From the NCBI GenBank assembly GCA_039934135.1, contig JBDTMT010000321.1:1-7202 (forward strand): 7,202 bases of DNA. The letters run 5' to 3'. Each line of letters begins with the position of its first letter. Within the stretch, counting starts at the first letter, position 1. The translations under genes were made by a program, and so were the position numbers. The DNA is from JBDTMT01 sp039934135 (GTDB lineage Bacteria > Desulfobacterota > Binatia > HRBIN30 > CADEER01). The notes below the pieces were generated by a model. That model searched no databases. It was not told the origin of the DNA and saw only the letters and a list, made by a program, of their open reading frames with translations. This document shows positions 6,179-7,202 of the stretch, one piece after another.

Positions 6179-7138
6179 ATGCGCGTGCTGATCGCCGGCG
6201 CCGGCGCACTCGGATCGGTGTTCGGCGGCTTTCTGCGCCGCGCCGGGGATGACGTCACGCTGCTCGGGCGCGCCGCGCACGTCGATGTCGTGGCGCGCCA
6301 CGGCCTGCACCTCGACGGACTGTGGGGTGCGCATCACGTCACCGGCTTCACCTGCGTCAGCGACGCGGCGCGGCTCGACGGCCACTTCGACGCCATCCTG
6401 CTGCCGGTGAAAGCGCCCGACACCGCCGTCATGGCGCGCGCCGTGGCGCCGCACCTCGCCGCCGGCGGCGTCATGCTGTCGCTGCAGAACGGCCTCGGCA
6501 ACGTCGAGGCGATCGAAGCCGTCGTCGGCGCCGAGCGCACGCTGGGGGCGCGCGTCATCTTCGGCGCCACGGTCACCGCGCCGGGGCACGCGTTGGTCAC
6601 GGTCTTCGCCGACCCCACTGCGATCGGCTCGCTCGACGCATCCGCCGACGCGGCACGCGAGGCGACAGCGCAGGCCTGGGCGACGCGCCTTGCGGCCGCC
6701 GGCGTGCCCTCCGTCTACACCGACCGGCTGCCGGCCCGACTGTGGGCGAAGGTGTTCTACAGCGCGGCGCTCAATCCGCTCGGCGCGCTGCTGCGCGTGC
6801 ACTACGGCGCGCTGCCGGAACGGCCGGCGACGCGCGCCGTCGTGGACGCGGTGCTCGATGAAGCCTTCGCCGTCGCCGCGGCCGACGGCGTCGACCTGCC
6901 GTGGCACAACGCCGACGCCTACCGCGACGAGTTCTACGGCCGTCTGGTGCCGGCGACCTACGATCACCGCTCCTCGATGCTGCAGGATCTGGCGCGCGGC
7001 CGGCGCACCGAGATCGACGCCATCAGCGGCGAGATCGCCCGCCGCGGTCAGCTGCACGGCATCGCCACGCCGGTGAACGAGGCGCTGAGCTGGCTGATCC
7101 ATGCGGTGGAGGACCGCGGCCGCCGCAGCGAACCCTGA
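6179..7138 (+). CDS. panE: Ketopantoate reductase family protein (2-dehydropantoate 2-reductase, PanE/ApbA)
   Basis: This 319-residue NADPH-dependent reductase would reduce 2-dehydropantoate to pantoate in pantothenate/CoA synthesis, or a related 2-keto acid. The Rossmann motif is GAGALG (residues 7-12), and LQNGLGN (102-108) carries N104 of the ligand site. The C-terminal domain has LWAKVFYSAALNP (188-200) with catalytic K191 and N199, then SSMLQD (265-270) and TEID with E278, the expected acid partner. At 195 there is serine where E. coli PanE has asparagine (N180). The open frame runs in from 5945, but the true start is the ATG at 6179: the Rossmann fold begins at residue 2 and any earlier start would lie inside the methyltransferase gene. 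No good Shine-Dalgarno is visible. Biosynthetic panE or a catabolic paralogue are both possible; the neighbours favour a paralogue. Confidence 0.85.
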   Translation: MRVLIAGAGALGSVFGGFLRRAGDDVTLLGRAAHVDVVARHGLHLDGLWGAHHVTGFTCVSDAARLDGHFDAILLPVKAPDTAVMARAVAPHLAAGGVMLSLQNGLGNVEAIEAVVGAERTLGARVIFGATVTAPGHALVTVFADPTAIGSLDASADAAREATAQAWATRLAAAGVPSVYTDRLPARLWAKVFYSAALNPLGALLRVHYGALPERPATRAVVDAVLDEAFAVAAADGVDLPWHNADAYRDEFYGRLVPATYDHRSSMLQDLARGRRTEIDAISGEIARRGQLHGIATPVNEALSWLIHAVEDRGRRSEP

Positions 7139-7202
7139 CCAAATGCTTCAACGCAGAGTTACCATGAGCGTCGGCTGGTAACGGGATTGAGTTGGAAATG
7201 AC
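7139..7202 (+). other. Terminal non-coding stretch
   Basis: These 64 bases hold only a 12-codon open frame (start 7143) without coding character and no recognisable terminator hairpin. An ATG at 7198-7200 could start a following gene, but it lies at the window edge and the preceding GAGTTGGAA is a poor ribosome-binding match, so no gene is called. Confidence 0.4.

Overview
The window is a compact, very GC-rich bacterial stretch (roughly 70% G+C by eye, strong G/C preference at third codon positions). It has two divergently transcribed gene groups and no RNA gene, CRISPR array or insertion sequence that I can see. The gene set (acyl-CoA ligase, TetR regulator, amidohydrolase-2 family protein, LCM-type methyltransferase, ketopantoate-reductase-like enzyme) is of the kind found in high-GC soil or aquatic bacteria with large catabolic repertoires, such as actinobacteria, Binatota-like and proteobacterial lineages. 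The sequence alone does not settle the phylum.

Minus strand (1-1486): a two-gene sugar-activation module. A 245-residue sugar-1-phosphate nucleotidyltransferase (749-1486) is followed by a galactokinase/GHMP kinase (752 down to the window edge, truncated). The two overlap in a GTGA junction, so they are probably translationally coupled. The inferred joint role is sugar -> sugar-1-phosphate -> NDP-sugar, i.e. nucleotide-sugar salvage.

Divergent spacer (1487-1728): the region between the two gene groups holds an unusual purine/pyrimidine-skewed inverted repeat. Its arms are tandem copies of the heptamer AAGCGGA, and a short perfect hairpin sits inside it.

Plus strand (1729-7138): five genes read rightwards. 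They are an acyl-CoA ligase (1729-3303), a TetR-type regulator (3391-4053), an amidohydrolase-2 family metal-dependent hydrolase or decarboxylase (4058-5176), an LCM-type SAM methyltransferase (5202-6119) and a PanE/ApbA-type reductase (6179-7138). The 87-base gap between ligase and regulator carries a 13-bp imperfect palindrome and, just before the regulator's start, a relatively AT-rich stretch with a bulged inverted repeat that is a plausible autoregulatory operator. The regulator and amidohydrolase are 4 bases apart and so almost certainly co-transcribed. The ligase may belong to the same regulon. The combination suggests uptake/activation and processing of a carboxylic acid under TetR control, but the substrate cannot be read from the sequence.

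The last 64 bases hold no convincing gene. Very long antisense open frames over the ligase, regulator and amidohydrolase are by-products of the high GC content and are not annotated.
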